Shown here: in pieces, positions 34,359-42,933 of the stretch
Layout of the letters: every line of letters starts with the position of its first letter
Position numbering within the stretch: the first letter of the stretch is position 1
Assembly: GCA_012517405.1 (NCBI GenBank)
Contig: JAAYVB010000008.1
Coordinates: forward strand, 1-64,000
DNA: 64,000 nucleotides
Source: Propionibacterium sp.
GTDB taxonomy: Bacteria > Actinomycetota > Actinomycetes > Propionibacteriales > Propionibacteriaceae
Direction: 5' to 3'
The notes under the pieces: model-generated
The model's database searches: none
The model's input: only the letters and a program-made list of their open reading frames with translations
What the model was told of the DNA's origin: nothing
Program-made: the position numbers and the translations under genes

Positions 34359-34979
34359 GTGCGCCCCGTTGTGCGCTGGCACGAGGACGATGCCCTGCCG
34401 CCGTACCTCGTCCACCGGGTGATGCAGATCTGTCACCGGTGGACGGACTGCCACCCTTCCGCTGCGGCGGCTCCGGTCGATGGCCGAACCCGGTGGAACG
34501 CGCCGGTGATCGTGATCGACGGACGCTCGGGCTCCGGCAAGACTTCCCTGGCGAATCAGCTGGCCGCCGCGCTGCAAGCACAGGACCCATCGGGTGTGCA
34601 GGTGCTGCACCTCGACTCCTGGTACCCGGGTTGGGGCGGACTCGAGGAGGGGACGCGCATCACCGAGCAGCTGCTGACCGGCGCGCGAGGGTCATGGCCC
34701 CAGTGGGATTGGGTGCGCAGCCGACCGGGCCGCACGGTGAGCTTGATACCTGGCCGGGCGCTGGTGGTGGAGGGTGCCGGCGCGCTCACCGCGTCTACGG
34801 CGGCTGTCTCCGACCTCAGGATCTGGGTGGACGCCGACCCCCGGCAGCGCTACCGGCGTGCCATGGACCGCGATGGGGACTCTTCCCGGCCCTGGTGGCA
34901 GATGTGGTCCCGGCAGGAGGAACGCCATCTCGCCCGTCACCGTCCGGACCTGTTGGCAGATCTGGTGGTGTGGACCTGA
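34359..34979 (+). CDS. uridine-kinase-like P-loop protein in the thiamine importer operon
   Basis: A 206-residue protein from GTG 34359, one base after the stop of the ECF fusion. Walker A is IDGRSGSGKTS, followed by LHLDSWYPGWGGLEEGTRI (Asp as in uridine kinase), ALVVEGAGALT and a lid-like RYRRAMDRDGDSSRPWWQMWSRQEERHLA. These are features of the P-loop nucleoside/uridine kinase-like group. Position in a TPP-controlled operon suggests a kinase acting on an imported thiamine precursor such as hydroxymethylpyrimidine or hydroxyethylthiazole, but it is unrelated in sequence to ThiD and ThiM. The substrate is therefore a hypothesis. Confidence 0.75.
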   Translation: MRPVVRWHEDDALPPYLVHRVMQICHRWTDCHPSAAAAPVDGRTRWNAPVIVIDGRSGSGKTSLANQLAAALQAQDPSGVQVLHLDSWYPGWGGLEEGTRITEQLLTGARGSWPQWDWVRSRPGRTVSLIPGRALVVEGAGALTASTAAVSDLRIWVDADPRQRYRRAMDRDGDSSRPWWQMWSRQEERHLARHRPDLLADLVVWT

Positions 34980-35009
34980 GTGGCGTTCCGCCAGGCCAGG
35001 ACGTGGTGC

Positions 35010-35321
35010 TTACTTGAATGCGTCCAGCTTGCCGAAGTGCTCGGCGAGCAGGTAGTAGACGACGAGACGGTTCTTGCGGCTGACGCCCTTCAGCTTCGCG
35101 CCGACGGCAGCGATGCCCTCATCCAGGGACTCGTCGTCGGGCAGGCCCAGCTTCTTGACGAGGAAGTTCGCCTTCACTCGTTCCAGCTCCCCGGGATCGC
35201 CGAATGCGACAACGGCAGAATCCGGCTGACTCAGCACGAGACGGTAGGTGTTAGCCATCGCCTTGACTGCGTCCTCGTCCACAGTCTTGGTGTATTTCTT
35301 GAGATCTTCGACGTAGTCCAT
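35010..35321 (-). CDS. DUF2853 family protein
   Basis: A 103-residue protein starting MDYVEDLKKYTKTVDEDAVKAMANTYRLVLSQPDSAVVAFGDPGELERVKANFLVKKLGL, the recognisable start of DUF2853, a small all-helical family. It ends NRLVVYYLLAEHFGKLDAFK. The ATG at 35321 is supported by AAGGAG at the right distance; the frame to 35390 is an extension. Function is unknown. It is convergent with the thiamine importer operon. Confidence 0.85.
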   Translation of the reverse strand: MDYVEDLKKYTKTVDEDAVKAMANTYRLVLSQPDSAVVAFGDPGELERVKANFLVKKLGLPDDESLDEGIAAVGAKLKGVSRKNRLVVYYLLAEHFGKLDAFK

Positions 35322-35539
35322 CGGGACTCCTTCTCTCGAGGGCGGGGCCGCGACGTCCATGCCGGGCCAGTGATCCGCCATGTCAATCATGGAACAAGAG
35401 GGTGCCGTGCGGTGCCTGTCAGACCGGTCGCTCGTCGCACTTGCGATCGAACCGGTTCACGCGCTGCTTGCACCGCGCGCCTGTGACCTCGCGGGGCGAA
35501 GTCGTTGGACGACCCCGCACCGAGCCGAGGCGATTCGGA

Positions 35540-37027
35540 TCAGGCCGTGGTGGCCGTCGGGAGTTCGCCGTGGTGTGCCAGGACCTGGCAGGCGAACCAG
35601 AGATCATGGCGCACCGAATGATCCACCGACCCCAGGCCGAGCAACTCGCAGATCCGCCGCATGCGACGGCTCACCGTGTGGCGATGCACGCCGAGTGCGG
35701 CCGCCGCGATATCGAGGGATCCGTCTGCGTCCAGCCAGGCGGCAAGCGTAGTCAGCAGCTCTTCGTTGCCCGGATCGACAATCGGGCCGAGCTTCGTGCG
35801 GGCGAAGGCCTCTGCCTCCTGACGCGGCAGCAGGTCTACCAGATTCACCCCGGCGTCGTGGCGCAACAGGTCACCCAGAGCCAGCCTCCTGGCCTCACCG
35901 AGTTCTCGCCAACTGCACGGCGGCGCCCATCCCATCCGTAGCCCGTCTTCGTCGATCTGTGCTGCAAGCCTGGCCTGCATCTGCGGTCGGGTGACGATCC
36001 ACAAGCGGCCGTCGAGTTGCCCCCAGGCCGCCGGAATGTCGGCAAGACGCAGGGCATCGAGTTGGGCTTCGGTGCCCTCCACGCAACCCAGTTGGACAGG
36101 GTCGTGGGGCGTCTTCGGCCACACACTCTTTCCGGCGCGTTGAACCAGATCGGCATTGCCGGCGAGGGCTTCGGCGATCAGACTGGAGCGCATCTCGCTG
36201 AGCGCCGTCTCCAGGCGTCCCGTCAAGGACAAGAAGATGCCCAGCAGGTTCGAAGCGAGCAGGCAGGTGGAGATGGCCAAGGGATCAAGATCCCCTGGTG
36301 TGCCCGCCACCAAGAAGCCCCGCATCTGGTCCTCGCTGCCGGTGATCGTGTGCACACACAGATGCGCGCGTTCGTCATCGGCGAAGCTCACCGTCTTGCC
36401 GCTGGCCATGTGCTGACGCACGGCTTGGGCTGCTCGACTCAGCTGGTCGGTGTGGGTGTGCACCACCATGCGCCCGTTGTGATCGACCAGAACGGCCCAT
36501 CCACCGATGGTCTGCGCTGTGCTGCTCACCACGGACTGCGCAACATTCGGACGTCCCGCCGCCGCGATGAGCCGACGCTGGGCGGTATTGGTGCGACGCA
36601 GATAGGCATGCTCGGCGTCCGAACGGGACTTCGAGACCGCCTTGATGACAGCTGAGAACGGCAGTTCCCAGGGGATCTCGAAGACCGGCAGGCCGTAGCG
36701 ATGTGCCGACCGCAGGAGTTCATCAGGAACCTGGTCGTGCCGATCGCCGACACCAAAACCGAGGGCGACGACAGAACTGTCACACAATCTCTGAACATAC
36801 TGCCGGTAGACCTCCGCAAGTTCTTCCGCGCTGGTCTCATCGGGACGCGGCAGCCTGGAGCCCGTGGTCATGAGCACTTCACCGGGCTCGGTAAACAGGG
36901 TCGAATCGATGAGCTCACTCTGGTGAACCCAGTGAATCTGAGCGTCCAAGGCGTTGTCGGATCCCTCGAAGCGCAGCAGCAATCCCAGCGAACGGATACC
37001 GAGGAGTTCTTGCACGGTGACAGCCAT
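35540..37027 (-). CDS. PucR-family transcriptional regulator
   Basis: A 495-residue protein with the purine-catabolism PucR N-terminal domain (MAVTVQELLGIRSLGLLLRFEGSDNALDAQIHWVHQSEL). A central GGDEF-like/sensor region follows, then a C-terminal PucR helix-turn-helix (LAAWLDADGSLDIAAAALGVHRHTVSRRMRRICELLGL). PucR-type activators sense small metabolites and control neighbouring catabolic genes. It is divergent from the aminotransferase gene, sharing a 165-base promoter region, so it is the probable regulator of the 37-46 kb cluster. The inducer is unknown. Confidence 0.88.
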   Translation of the reverse strand: MAVTVQELLGIRSLGLLLRFEGSDNALDAQIHWVHQSELIDSTLFTEPGEVLMTTGSRLPRPDETSAEELAEVYRQYVQRLCDSSVVALGFGVGDRHDQVPDELLRSAHRYGLPVFEIPWELPFSAVIKAVSKSRSDAEHAYLRRTNTAQRRLIAAAGRPNVAQSVVSSTAQTIGGWAVLVDHNGRMVVHTHTDQLSRAAQAVRQHMASGKTVSFADDERAHLCVHTITGSEDQMRGFLVAGTPGDLDPLAISTCLLASNLLGIFLSLTGRLETALSEMRSSLIAEALAGNADLVQRAGKSVWPKTPHDPVQLGCVEGTEAQLDALRLADIPAAWGQLDGRLWIVTRPQMQARLAAQIDEDGLRMGWAPPCSWRELGEARRLALGDLLRHDAGVNLVDLLPRQEAEAFARTKLGPIVDPGNEELLTTLAAWLDADGSLDIAAAALGVHRHTVSRRMRRICELLGLGSVDHSVRHDLWFACQVLAHHGELPTATTA

Positions 37028-37192
37028 GGGTGAACCTTAGCCACCCGGTACCTGAAGGCCCACAATCTCACAAATCTGATACCGGACGTACCAGCCATCG
37101 GCCCGGACTGCGCCCTTACAGTTTGTGTCAACAGAATTTGGGACCGGCGCCGCTCCCTCGACTCGAAGGTTGAACCAGAAGGAGCGCGGCAG

Positions 37193-38485
37193 ATGATCAC
37201 CTACGCGGACTATGAGACCTACCTGAGCCCCGCGCTGTACAAGACAACCGACCTCATGATCGATCGCGGCGCGGGCAGTTACATCTGGGACACCAGCGGT
37301 CGTCGCTACCTCGACTGGGTGCAGGGCATCGCGGTCAACGCTTTGGGACATTGCCATCCCAGAGTGGTCGAGGCCATCAAGGCGCAGGTTGAGAAGCTGC
37401 TGACCGCCTCATTCAACATGGTCAACTACGAAAGCACCCTGCTATGGGCGGAGCGGATCGCCGAGCTGGCACCTGGGGAACTGTCCACCACCTTCTTCAG
37501 CAACGGTGGCGCCGAGGCCACCGACGGAGCGCTCAAGCTGGCGAAGGCATACACCGGACGGCCTGCAATCATCGCCTTCAAGGGTTCATTCCACGGTCGG
37601 ACGATCGCCGCGACCTCGGTGACCGCCTCCAACTCCAAGTACCGCAAGGGCTACGACCCGCTGATGTCGGGCATCGATTTCATCCCCTATCCCTCGGCCA
37701 GCCAAGCCCCGGCCGGCTTCACCCCCGACGAGATCACCGACTATGCGTTGGGTCAGCTCGACGATCTGTTCTCCTACATCCGCGATCCGGGTTCGGTGGC
37801 CGCCATCCTCATGGAGCCGGTCCAGGGCGAAGGCGGCTACGTCGTCCCGCCGACCCGCTTCGTCAAGACGCTCCGCGAGATCTGTGATGAGCAGGGCATC
37901 TTGCTCATCTTCGATGAAATCCAGGCTGGCTACGGACGCACCGGCAAATTCTTCGCCAGCGAGAACCTCGATGTGGTGCCCGACATCATGACGATCGGTA
38001 AGGCCATGGCTGGGGGGCTGGCAGCCAGCGGTGTTGTGTCCACCCACGAGATCATGCAGGCCTGGGGTCCGGGACGCCACGGCGGCACCTTCGGCGGCAA
38101 CCCGGTCGTCGCATCAGCCGGGCTCGCCGTGCTCGACGAGTTCAAGGAGGCGAAGGTGCTCGACAACGTCAATGCTGTCGGTGACCATCTGGCCGCCCGC
38201 CTCGAAGAGATCAAGGAGCGTTACCCCATCGTCACCGACGCCCGAGGGCTCGGCCTCATGCGCGCCATCGAACTCAACCACGTCGATGGACGACCAGGAG
38301 GCGACCTACTCGAACAGGTCCGGCGAGGTTGTCTCGACAACGGGCTGCTCACGCTGTCGTGTGGTGTTCGAGGCAACGGCTTGCGCTTCGCTACGCCCCT
38401 CAACACCACGACCGATCTCATCGACGAAGGTCTTGCGATCCTTGAAGGTGTTCTGACCGATGTGAACGAAAAGGAAGTGAACTGA
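37193..38485 (+). CDS. class III PLP-dependent aminotransferase (GABA-aminotransferase-like)
   Basis: A 430-residue fold-type I enzyme. The family segments are GSYIWDTSGRRYLDWVQGIAVNALGHCHP, FFSNGGAEATDGALKLAK, KGSFHGRT, EPVQGEGGY, LLIFDEIQAGYGRTGKFFA (the D-E-I-Q active-site strand), PLP-lysine in TIGKAMAGG, and GGTFGGNPV. The family covers omega-amino acid aminotransferases, ornithine aminotransferases and also isoleucine 2-epimerase-type racemases. AAGGAG lies 9 bases before the ATG. The stop overlaps the next gene's start (ATGA-like TGATGCC). The substrate is not readable. Confidence 0.88.
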   Translation: MITYADYETYLSPALYKTTDLMIDRGAGSYIWDTSGRRYLDWVQGIAVNALGHCHPRVVEAIKAQVEKLLTASFNMVNYESTLLWAERIAELAPGELSTTFFSNGGAEATDGALKLAKAYTGRPAIIAFKGSFHGRTIAATSVTASNSKYRKGYDPLMSGIDFIPYPSASQAPAGFTPDEITDYALGQLDDLFSYIRDPGSVAAILMEPVQGEGGYVVPPTRFVKTLREICDEQGILLIFDEIQAGYGRTGKFFASENLDVVPDIMTIGKAMAGGLAASGVVSTHEIMQAWGPGRHGGTFGGNPVVASAGLAVLDEFKEAKVLDNVNAVGDHLAARLEEIKERYPIVTDARGLGLMRAIELNHVDGRPGGDLLEQVRRGCLDNGLLTLSCGVRGNGLRFATPLNTTTDLIDEGLAILEGVLTDVNEKEVN

Positions 38486-39474
38486 TGCCGGCTCGAGTTG
38501 TCTACTTCAACATCGATGGTGGTTTGGACTACGAGAACCAGTTGTTGGCCGAGTGGGGTGTTGCCGACAAGATCGAGTTGGTCGGTGTCACCACCCCTGA
38601 CAACGCCGAAGACACTTTCGTCGAAGCTGTGGCAGATGCAGACGGAGTCCTCGTGGAGTACTTCGAGGTCACCCGCGCCGTAATGGAACGGCTGCCGAAG
38701 TTGAAGGTCATCAGCCTGCAGGCGATCGGCGTGTCCAACGTTGACCTCGATGCGGCAACCGACCTCGGCATCGGGGTGACCAACACTCCAGGCTTCTGCT
38801 CCGAAGACGTCGCCCTGCACACCGTCGGGATGATCATCGATCTTGTTCGCAAGATCAGTTTCCTCGATCGCAGCGTGCGCGCCGGGCACTGGAACCCTAT
38901 GCTCGGCGGGCTCCCGACTCGGGTGTCCGGCAAGACCATCGGACTCGTCTTCTTCGGCAGCATCCCCAAGCTCATGGTGCCGATCCTCCAGGCCATCGGC
39001 CTACGGGTCATCGTGTACGCTCCAACCAAGTCCGCTGAGTACCTCGAAGAGTATGGAGTCGAGAAGGTCGACAGTCTCGACGAGTTGCTGGCTACCTCCG
39101 ACATCGTGTCCTTGCACACTCCACTATTGCCCGAGACCAGGCATCTCATCGGCAAGCGCGAACTGGAGCTCATGAAACCGACGGCATTTCTCATCAACAC
39201 CGCGCGAGGGTCCGTGGTCGACGAACCGGCTCTCGTCGAAGCATTGACGACAGGTCAGATTGCCGGTGCCGGGGTCGACGTTATCGAGGATGAGGACACC
39301 GAGACGTCCGACCTCTTCTCACTGGAGAACGTTCTCATTACCCCGCACGCTGCTTTCATCTCCGAGGAATCTCTTGCCGATGGACGTCGGATCGCGCTGC
39401 GCCAACTCGTCCAACGCCTGGTCTTCAATGAGGCCCCGGAGAATCTCGTCAACATGGGTACCGGGACGAGGTGA
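38485..39474 (+). CDS. D-isomer-specific 2-hydroxyacid dehydrogenase (CtBP/phosphoglycerate dehydrogenase-like)
   Basis: A 329-residue NAD-dependent dehydrogenase. The family features are ISLQAIGVSNVDLDAATDLGIGVTNTPGFCSEDVALHTVGMI, then a nucleotide-binding stretch GKTIGLVFFGSIPKLMVPI in which the usual GxGxxG is degraded (G-S-I-P). The catalytic Arg is in LINTARGSVVDEPAL, Glu in DVIEDEDTE, and His in ITPHAAFIS. It should reduce a 2-keto acid to a D-2-hydroxy acid or the reverse. It is translationally coupled to the aminotransferase gene. The altered glycine motif is unusual. Confidence 0.85.
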   Translation: MPARVVYFNIDGGLDYENQLLAEWGVADKIELVGVTTPDNAEDTFVEAVADADGVLVEYFEVTRAVMERLPKLKVISLQAIGVSNVDLDAATDLGIGVTNTPGFCSEDVALHTVGMIIDLVRKISFLDRSVRAGHWNPMLGGLPTRVSGKTIGLVFFGSIPKLMVPILQAIGLRVIVYAPTKSAEYLEEYGVEKVDSLDELLATSDIVSLHTPLLPETRHLIGKRELELMKPTAFLINTARGSVVDEPALVEALTTGQIAGAGVDVIEDEDTETSDLFSLENVLITPHAAFISEESLADGRRIALRQLVQRLVFNEAPENLVNMGTGTR

Positions 39475-39480
39475 ACTGAC

Positions 39481-40545
39481 ATGCGTGCGGTGGTCTTTCA
39501 TGGCCCTTATCAGGTCTCGGTCGAAACGGTTCCCGATCCGGGCATTGAAGACCCCGGCGACGCGATCGTGCAGGTCGAGGCCGCCGCTGTATGTGGCTCG
39601 GACCTGTGGACCTACCGGGGTCAGGCCGCCGTCGCGCCAGGATCACGGATCGGCCACGAATTCCTGGGTCGAGTCATCGAGACGGGGACCCAGGTCACCG
39701 GACTAAATGTTGGCGATTGGGTGGTTGCACCCTTTCGCTATTCCGATGGAGAATGCTCCTTCTGTCGCGAAGGACTCAGCTCCTCATGTCTGGACGGTGG
39801 ATTCTGGAGCCGCGAGGTCGTCGATGCCGGCCAGGGCGAACTGGTGAGAGTGCCGCACGCTTCGGCCACGCTGGTCAGACTGAGTTCCGATGGTTCGGCG
39901 CCGCCGGTCGAGCGCATCCCTGACCTGCTTGCTTTGGCCGATGTCATGCCCACCGGATTGCACGGTGTCCGCAATGCGGGTGTTCAGACTGGCGACACGG
40001 TCGTCATTGTCGGAGACGGAGCGGTCGGCCAATGCGCAATCATCGCCGCCCGGATGATCGGTGCCGGTCGAATTATCGTGCTGGGCGGGGCGCATCCCGA
40101 TCGCGAAGAAATGGCACGGGCCAACGGTGCCGACGCGTTTCTGTCAGTGCGCGGCGATGACGCGGTAGCTGCGGTGCGCGAATTGACCTCCGATGAGTTG
40201 GCCAAACGAGTCGTGGAATGCGTCGGTTCGAGTGGATCATTCGATACGGCGTTATCCCTGGTCAGGCCTGGCGGCACCGTCGGATATGTCGGCCTCCCAC
40301 ATGGAGTGAACGTGGACCTGGCGAGATTGTTCAGAGGCAATATCTCGATCTCAGGCGGAATGTGCCCGGCCCGGGACTACCTGCCTGAACTGCTCCCGCT
40401 GGTAAATTCTGGCGAATTGAACCCGGGCGTCGTCTTCAGTTATTTCGGCACTCTCGAAAATGCACCTGAAGCGTATCGTCAAATGGACCGGCGCGAGACG
40501 GTGAAGGCGCTTCTGCGCCCAGGCAATCCTGTTACTTCAAGGTAA
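39481..40545 (+). CDS. zinc-dependent medium-chain alcohol dehydrogenase
   Basis: A 354-residue MDR-family protein. The catalytic zinc site shows C in VCGSDLWTYRG and GHEF, and the structural lobe has ECSFCREGLSSSC. The NAD(P)-binding segment is VVIVGDGAVGQCAIIAARMIG (GDGAVG in place of GxGxxG, normal for the family). The start at 39481 is seven bases after the preceding stop. Its product is likely an NAD(P)-linked dehydrogenase for a sugar, polyol or amino-acid-derived alcohol. It is the last gene before a short promoter-like gap. Confidence 0.85.
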   Translation: MRAVVFHGPYQVSVETVPDPGIEDPGDAIVQVEAAAVCGSDLWTYRGQAAVAPGSRIGHEFLGRVIETGTQVTGLNVGDWVVAPFRYSDGECSFCREGLSSSCLDGGFWSREVVDAGQGELVRVPHASATLVRLSSDGSAPPVERIPDLLALADVMPTGLHGVRNAGVQTGDTVVIVGDGAVGQCAIIAARMIGAGRIIVLGGAHPDREEMARANGADAFLSVRGDDAVAAVRELTSDELAKRVVECVGSSGSFDTALSLVRPGGTVGYVGLPHGVNVDLARLFRGNISISGGMCPARDYLPELLPLVNSGELNPGVVFSYFGTLENAPEAYRQMDRRETVKALLRPGNPVTSR

Positions 40546-40600
40546 CCTGAACGATACCAGGCTAATCCCTCTCGTAAAACTCGTGAAACACTCCTCGCGT

Positions 40601-40614
40601 ATGCTCTAGAGCAT
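40601..40614. promoter_or_regulatory. perfect 14-bp palindrome before the ABC importer genes
   Basis: ATGCTCTAGAGCAT lies 10 bases before the permease start, within an AT-richer gap. A GGAGG ribosome site follows at 40618. It may be an operator for a second transcription unit in the catabolic cluster. Confidence 0.45.
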
Positions 40615-40623
40615 TACGGAGGT

Positions 40624-41304
40624 ATGACGCAACTTACCTCTGACAAACCGGCAGAGGAGGTATCCGTGGGGGGATTCGCGCCAATAATTCTGGCCATTCC
40701 ATACACCTTAATGGTGACCGTCGGCGCTTTCCTTATCGGTTTCATCATCGCTATTCCGCTCATGTTCATGCGGGGTTCAAAGTTCGTTCCATTCAGGCTC
40801 GTGGCGCAGGGCTTCATCGATATTGCGCGGGGCATCCCTCCCATTGTGTGGCTGTTTTTCATCTACTTCGGCCTTCCGGGAATCGGGGTTCTTCTCGATC
40901 CGCTCGAAGCGGCAATCATCGGGCTCGGCATCATCTCTGCCGGATACTTGGCCGAGATCTTCAGAGGCGGTCTGGTGGCCGTCCACAAGGGGCAGTTCGA
41001 GGCGTCGCACGCGCTTGGACTTGGGGGTTGGACGATGTTCACGAAGGTTATCGCCCCGCAGGCTCTGCGGGCGATGCTCCCCGGACTGGCTACCTACTTC
41101 ATCGGTCTGGTGAAGGATTCTTCAATCGCTTCCGTGATCGGTGTGACAGAAATGGTTTTTGCGGCCAGCACCTATGCGCGCAGGTCGCCGGAGGGAATTC
41201 TCCTCTTCTTCATCGCAGCCATCGTCTACATGGCATTGTCGATACCGATGGGTCTTGCCGCCCGCGGCATGGAAGCTCGCATGCGTAAGGCGGGCGCACG
41301 ATGA
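40624..41304 (+). CDS. amino acid ABC transporter permease (HisM/GlnP-like), first of two
   Basis: A 226-residue membrane protein with five helices and the polar-amino-acid permease EAA loop (QFEASHALGLGGWTMFTKVIAPQALRAMLPG). This loop docks to the ATPase. It ends in a cytoplasmic basic tail (RGMEARMRKAGAR). It overlaps the second permease start by four bases (ATGA at 41301), typical of a heterodimeric pair. Its N-terminal leader MTQLTSDKPAEEVSVGG is unusually long before the first helix. Confidence 0.88.
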   Translation: MTQLTSDKPAEEVSVGGFAPIILAIPYTLMVTVGAFLIGFIIAIPLMFMRGSKFVPFRLVAQGFIDIARGIPPIVWLFFIYFGLPGIGVLLDPLEAAIIGLGIISAGYLAEIFRGGLVAVHKGQFEASHALGLGGWTMFTKVIAPQALRAMLPGLATYFIGLVKDSSIASVIGVTEMVFAASTYARRSPEGILLFFIAAIVYMALSIPMGLAARGMEARMRKAGAR

Positions 41305-41957
41305 CCAACATGTTTCAGTTCTGGGTGGGCATTTTCCCCAAGCTATTTGGTGGGTTGATCGTCTCGCTTGAACTCACCGCGCTCAGCCTCCTTATTGGTC
41401 TACCTCTCGGGCTCCTCCTGGCACTCGGGGTCAGTTCCCGGTTCAAGCCGCTGAGCTGGCTATCCATCGCCCTGGTGGAGATCGGGCGCGGTGCACCCGC
41501 TCTGGTGGTGCTCTACGTCGTCTATTTCGGCTTGCCGGCACTGCATTGGTCACCGACCGCGTTTCTGTGTGCGGTCATCGGACTTACCTACACGACAGCG
41601 GCCTATGCCGGCGAGTACCTGCGCGGCGGGCTGAGATCAGTCAATGCCGGCACCATCGAGGCGGGCCAGGCACTCGCCTTGACGAATGTGGACGTCCTCC
41701 GTTTCGTCATCATTCCCCAAGGGCTGCGGGTCGCAATTCCTTCGCTCATGGGGCTCGCGATCCAGATTTTCCAGGTCACCTCGCTCACCTACTCGATAAC
41801 GGTGAGCGAATTGACCGCAAATGCGTACAGCATCAGCAATCAGACCTTCCGGGCCCTCGAGACGTTTGCCCTAGCAGGACTCATGTACGCAGCCATCACC
41901 ATCCCTGCAAGTTGGGTGACCCGACAGGTTGAGCGACGTATGTCGCTCGGTCAATGA
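41301..41957 (+). CDS. amino acid ABC transporter permease, second of two
   Basis: A 218-residue protein with the same fold. The EAA loop reads TIEAGQALALTNVDVLRFVIIPQGLRVAIPS, and a conserved EIGRGAPALVVLYVVYFGLP precedes it. With the first permease it should form the membrane channel of an amino acid importer. The start overlaps the previous stop. Confidence 0.88.
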   Translation: MTNMFQFWVGIFPKLFGGLIVSLELTALSLLIGLPLGLLLALGVSSRFKPLSWLSIALVEIGRGAPALVVLYVVYFGLPALHWSPTAFLCAVIGLTYTTAAYAGEYLRGGLRSVNAGTIEAGQALALTNVDVLRFVIIPQGLRVAIPSLMGLAIQIFQVTSLTYSITVSELTANAYSISNQTFRALETFALAGLMYAAITIPASWVTRQVERRMSLGQ

Positions 41958-41993
41958 CGGTCATCCGCACTACACCACTAGAGGAGTCGAATC

Positions 41994-42857
41994 ATGTCGA
42001 TGCGCCTTTCGAAGGGCTTGACGGTCGCCGCCGCGGTGACCGGACTGCTGCTTGCCGGCTGTTCCAGCGGTAGCTCCGGCGAGTCCAGTTCCACCGTCGC
42101 GGCCGACTGCACACCCGCGAATGTCTTCACCACCATCAAAGATGGCACTCTCACCATTGCGGCACCCGAGTTTCCCCCGTTCTCTTCGCTGGCAGGGGGA
42201 ACTGCGGCCGGCGTAGATGTGGACATCATCACCGCCATCGCCGAAATGGAATGCCTGACGCCGGAATACGTGCAGGTGGATTACAGCGGCGCGGTGCCGG
42301 CCGTCCAGTCCGGTCGCACCGATGTTGCGATTGGTGACTACTACCGCACGACGAGCCGGGCTGAAGTCGTCGGGCTGAGCGAGGCGATGTACGTCGACGG
42401 GATGGGCATCATCTCCAAAGACGGCGTGACCGATATCCCCACCATCCTCACCCGCAACGTCGGCACCGTTGACGGCTACCTCTGGGTCGCTGATCTTCAG
42501 GCTCAACTCGGCGACAAGCTGAAGATCTACAAGTCGAACGTCGAGATGTGGGCCGACCTCGACAGCGGCCGAATCGATGTCGGCATCGATTCGGTTCCCG
42601 CCGCTGCATTCAGCGCCAGTCAGAACGGTGGCGATTGGAAGGTCACCACCGCCGATCCCTACGAGCCGATCGGCGCTTCGGTCAAGCCTGCACAGGTCGG
42701 CATTCCGTTCACGAAGAGCAATACGGCTCTGGGTGAGGCGCTCAATGCCGATATCGCTGCGCTGCGGGCCGACGGGACCTTGAAGCAGATCTTCATCGAC
42801 CACGACGTGGATCCGAGCCTCACCGAGGTCGAAGACAGCTACCTGCTCGACAGCTGA
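41994..42857 (+). CDS. amino acid ABC transporter substrate-binding lipoprotein
   Basis: A 287-residue lipoprotein: lysine-containing n-region, hydrophobic core and lipobox LLAGC at residues 16-20. The mature part shows the type-3 solute-binding pattern TLTIAAPEFPPFSSLAGGTAAGVDVDIITAIAEM, then VQSGRTDVAIGDYYRTTSRAE. The hinge and lobe two end GTLKQIFIDHDVD. R-T-D-V-A-I-G-D-Y-Y is the position where polar amino acid binding proteins have the ligand loop (usually D-x-I-x-x-x-x-S/T). The Asp near residue 105 would bind an amino group. The ligand is unknown. A strong hairpin follows. Confidence 0.86.
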   Translation: MSMRLSKGLTVAAAVTGLLLAGCSSGSSGESSSTVAADCTPANVFTTIKDGTLTIAAPEFPPFSSLAGGTAAGVDVDIITAIAEMECLTPEYVQVDYSGAVPAVQSGRTDVAIGDYYRTTSRAEVVGLSEAMYVDGMGIISKDGVTDIPTILTRNVGTVDGYLWVADLQAQLGDKLKIYKSNVEMWADLDSGRIDVGIDSVPAAAFSASQNGGDWKVTTADPYEPIGASVKPAQVGIPFTKSNTALGEALNADIAALRADGTLKQIFIDHDVDPSLTEVEDSYLLDS

Positions 42858-42863
42858 TTCCAG

Positions 42864-42899
42864 CGAGCGCTCGGGTGGGCTTATCCACCCGGGCGCTCG
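42864..42899 (+). terminator. strong hairpin between binding protein and ATPase genes
   Basis: CGAGCGC...GGGTGG pairs with CCACCC...GCGCTCG (about 15 base pairs with one wobble, loop GCTTAT), followed by GTTCTTG. Such hairpins after binding-protein genes often attenuate or stabilise the message so that more binding protein than ATPase is made. Confidence 0.7.
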
Positions 42900-42933
42900 G
42901 TTCTTGATTCTCAACGCGCGGGAGATACAGAAA

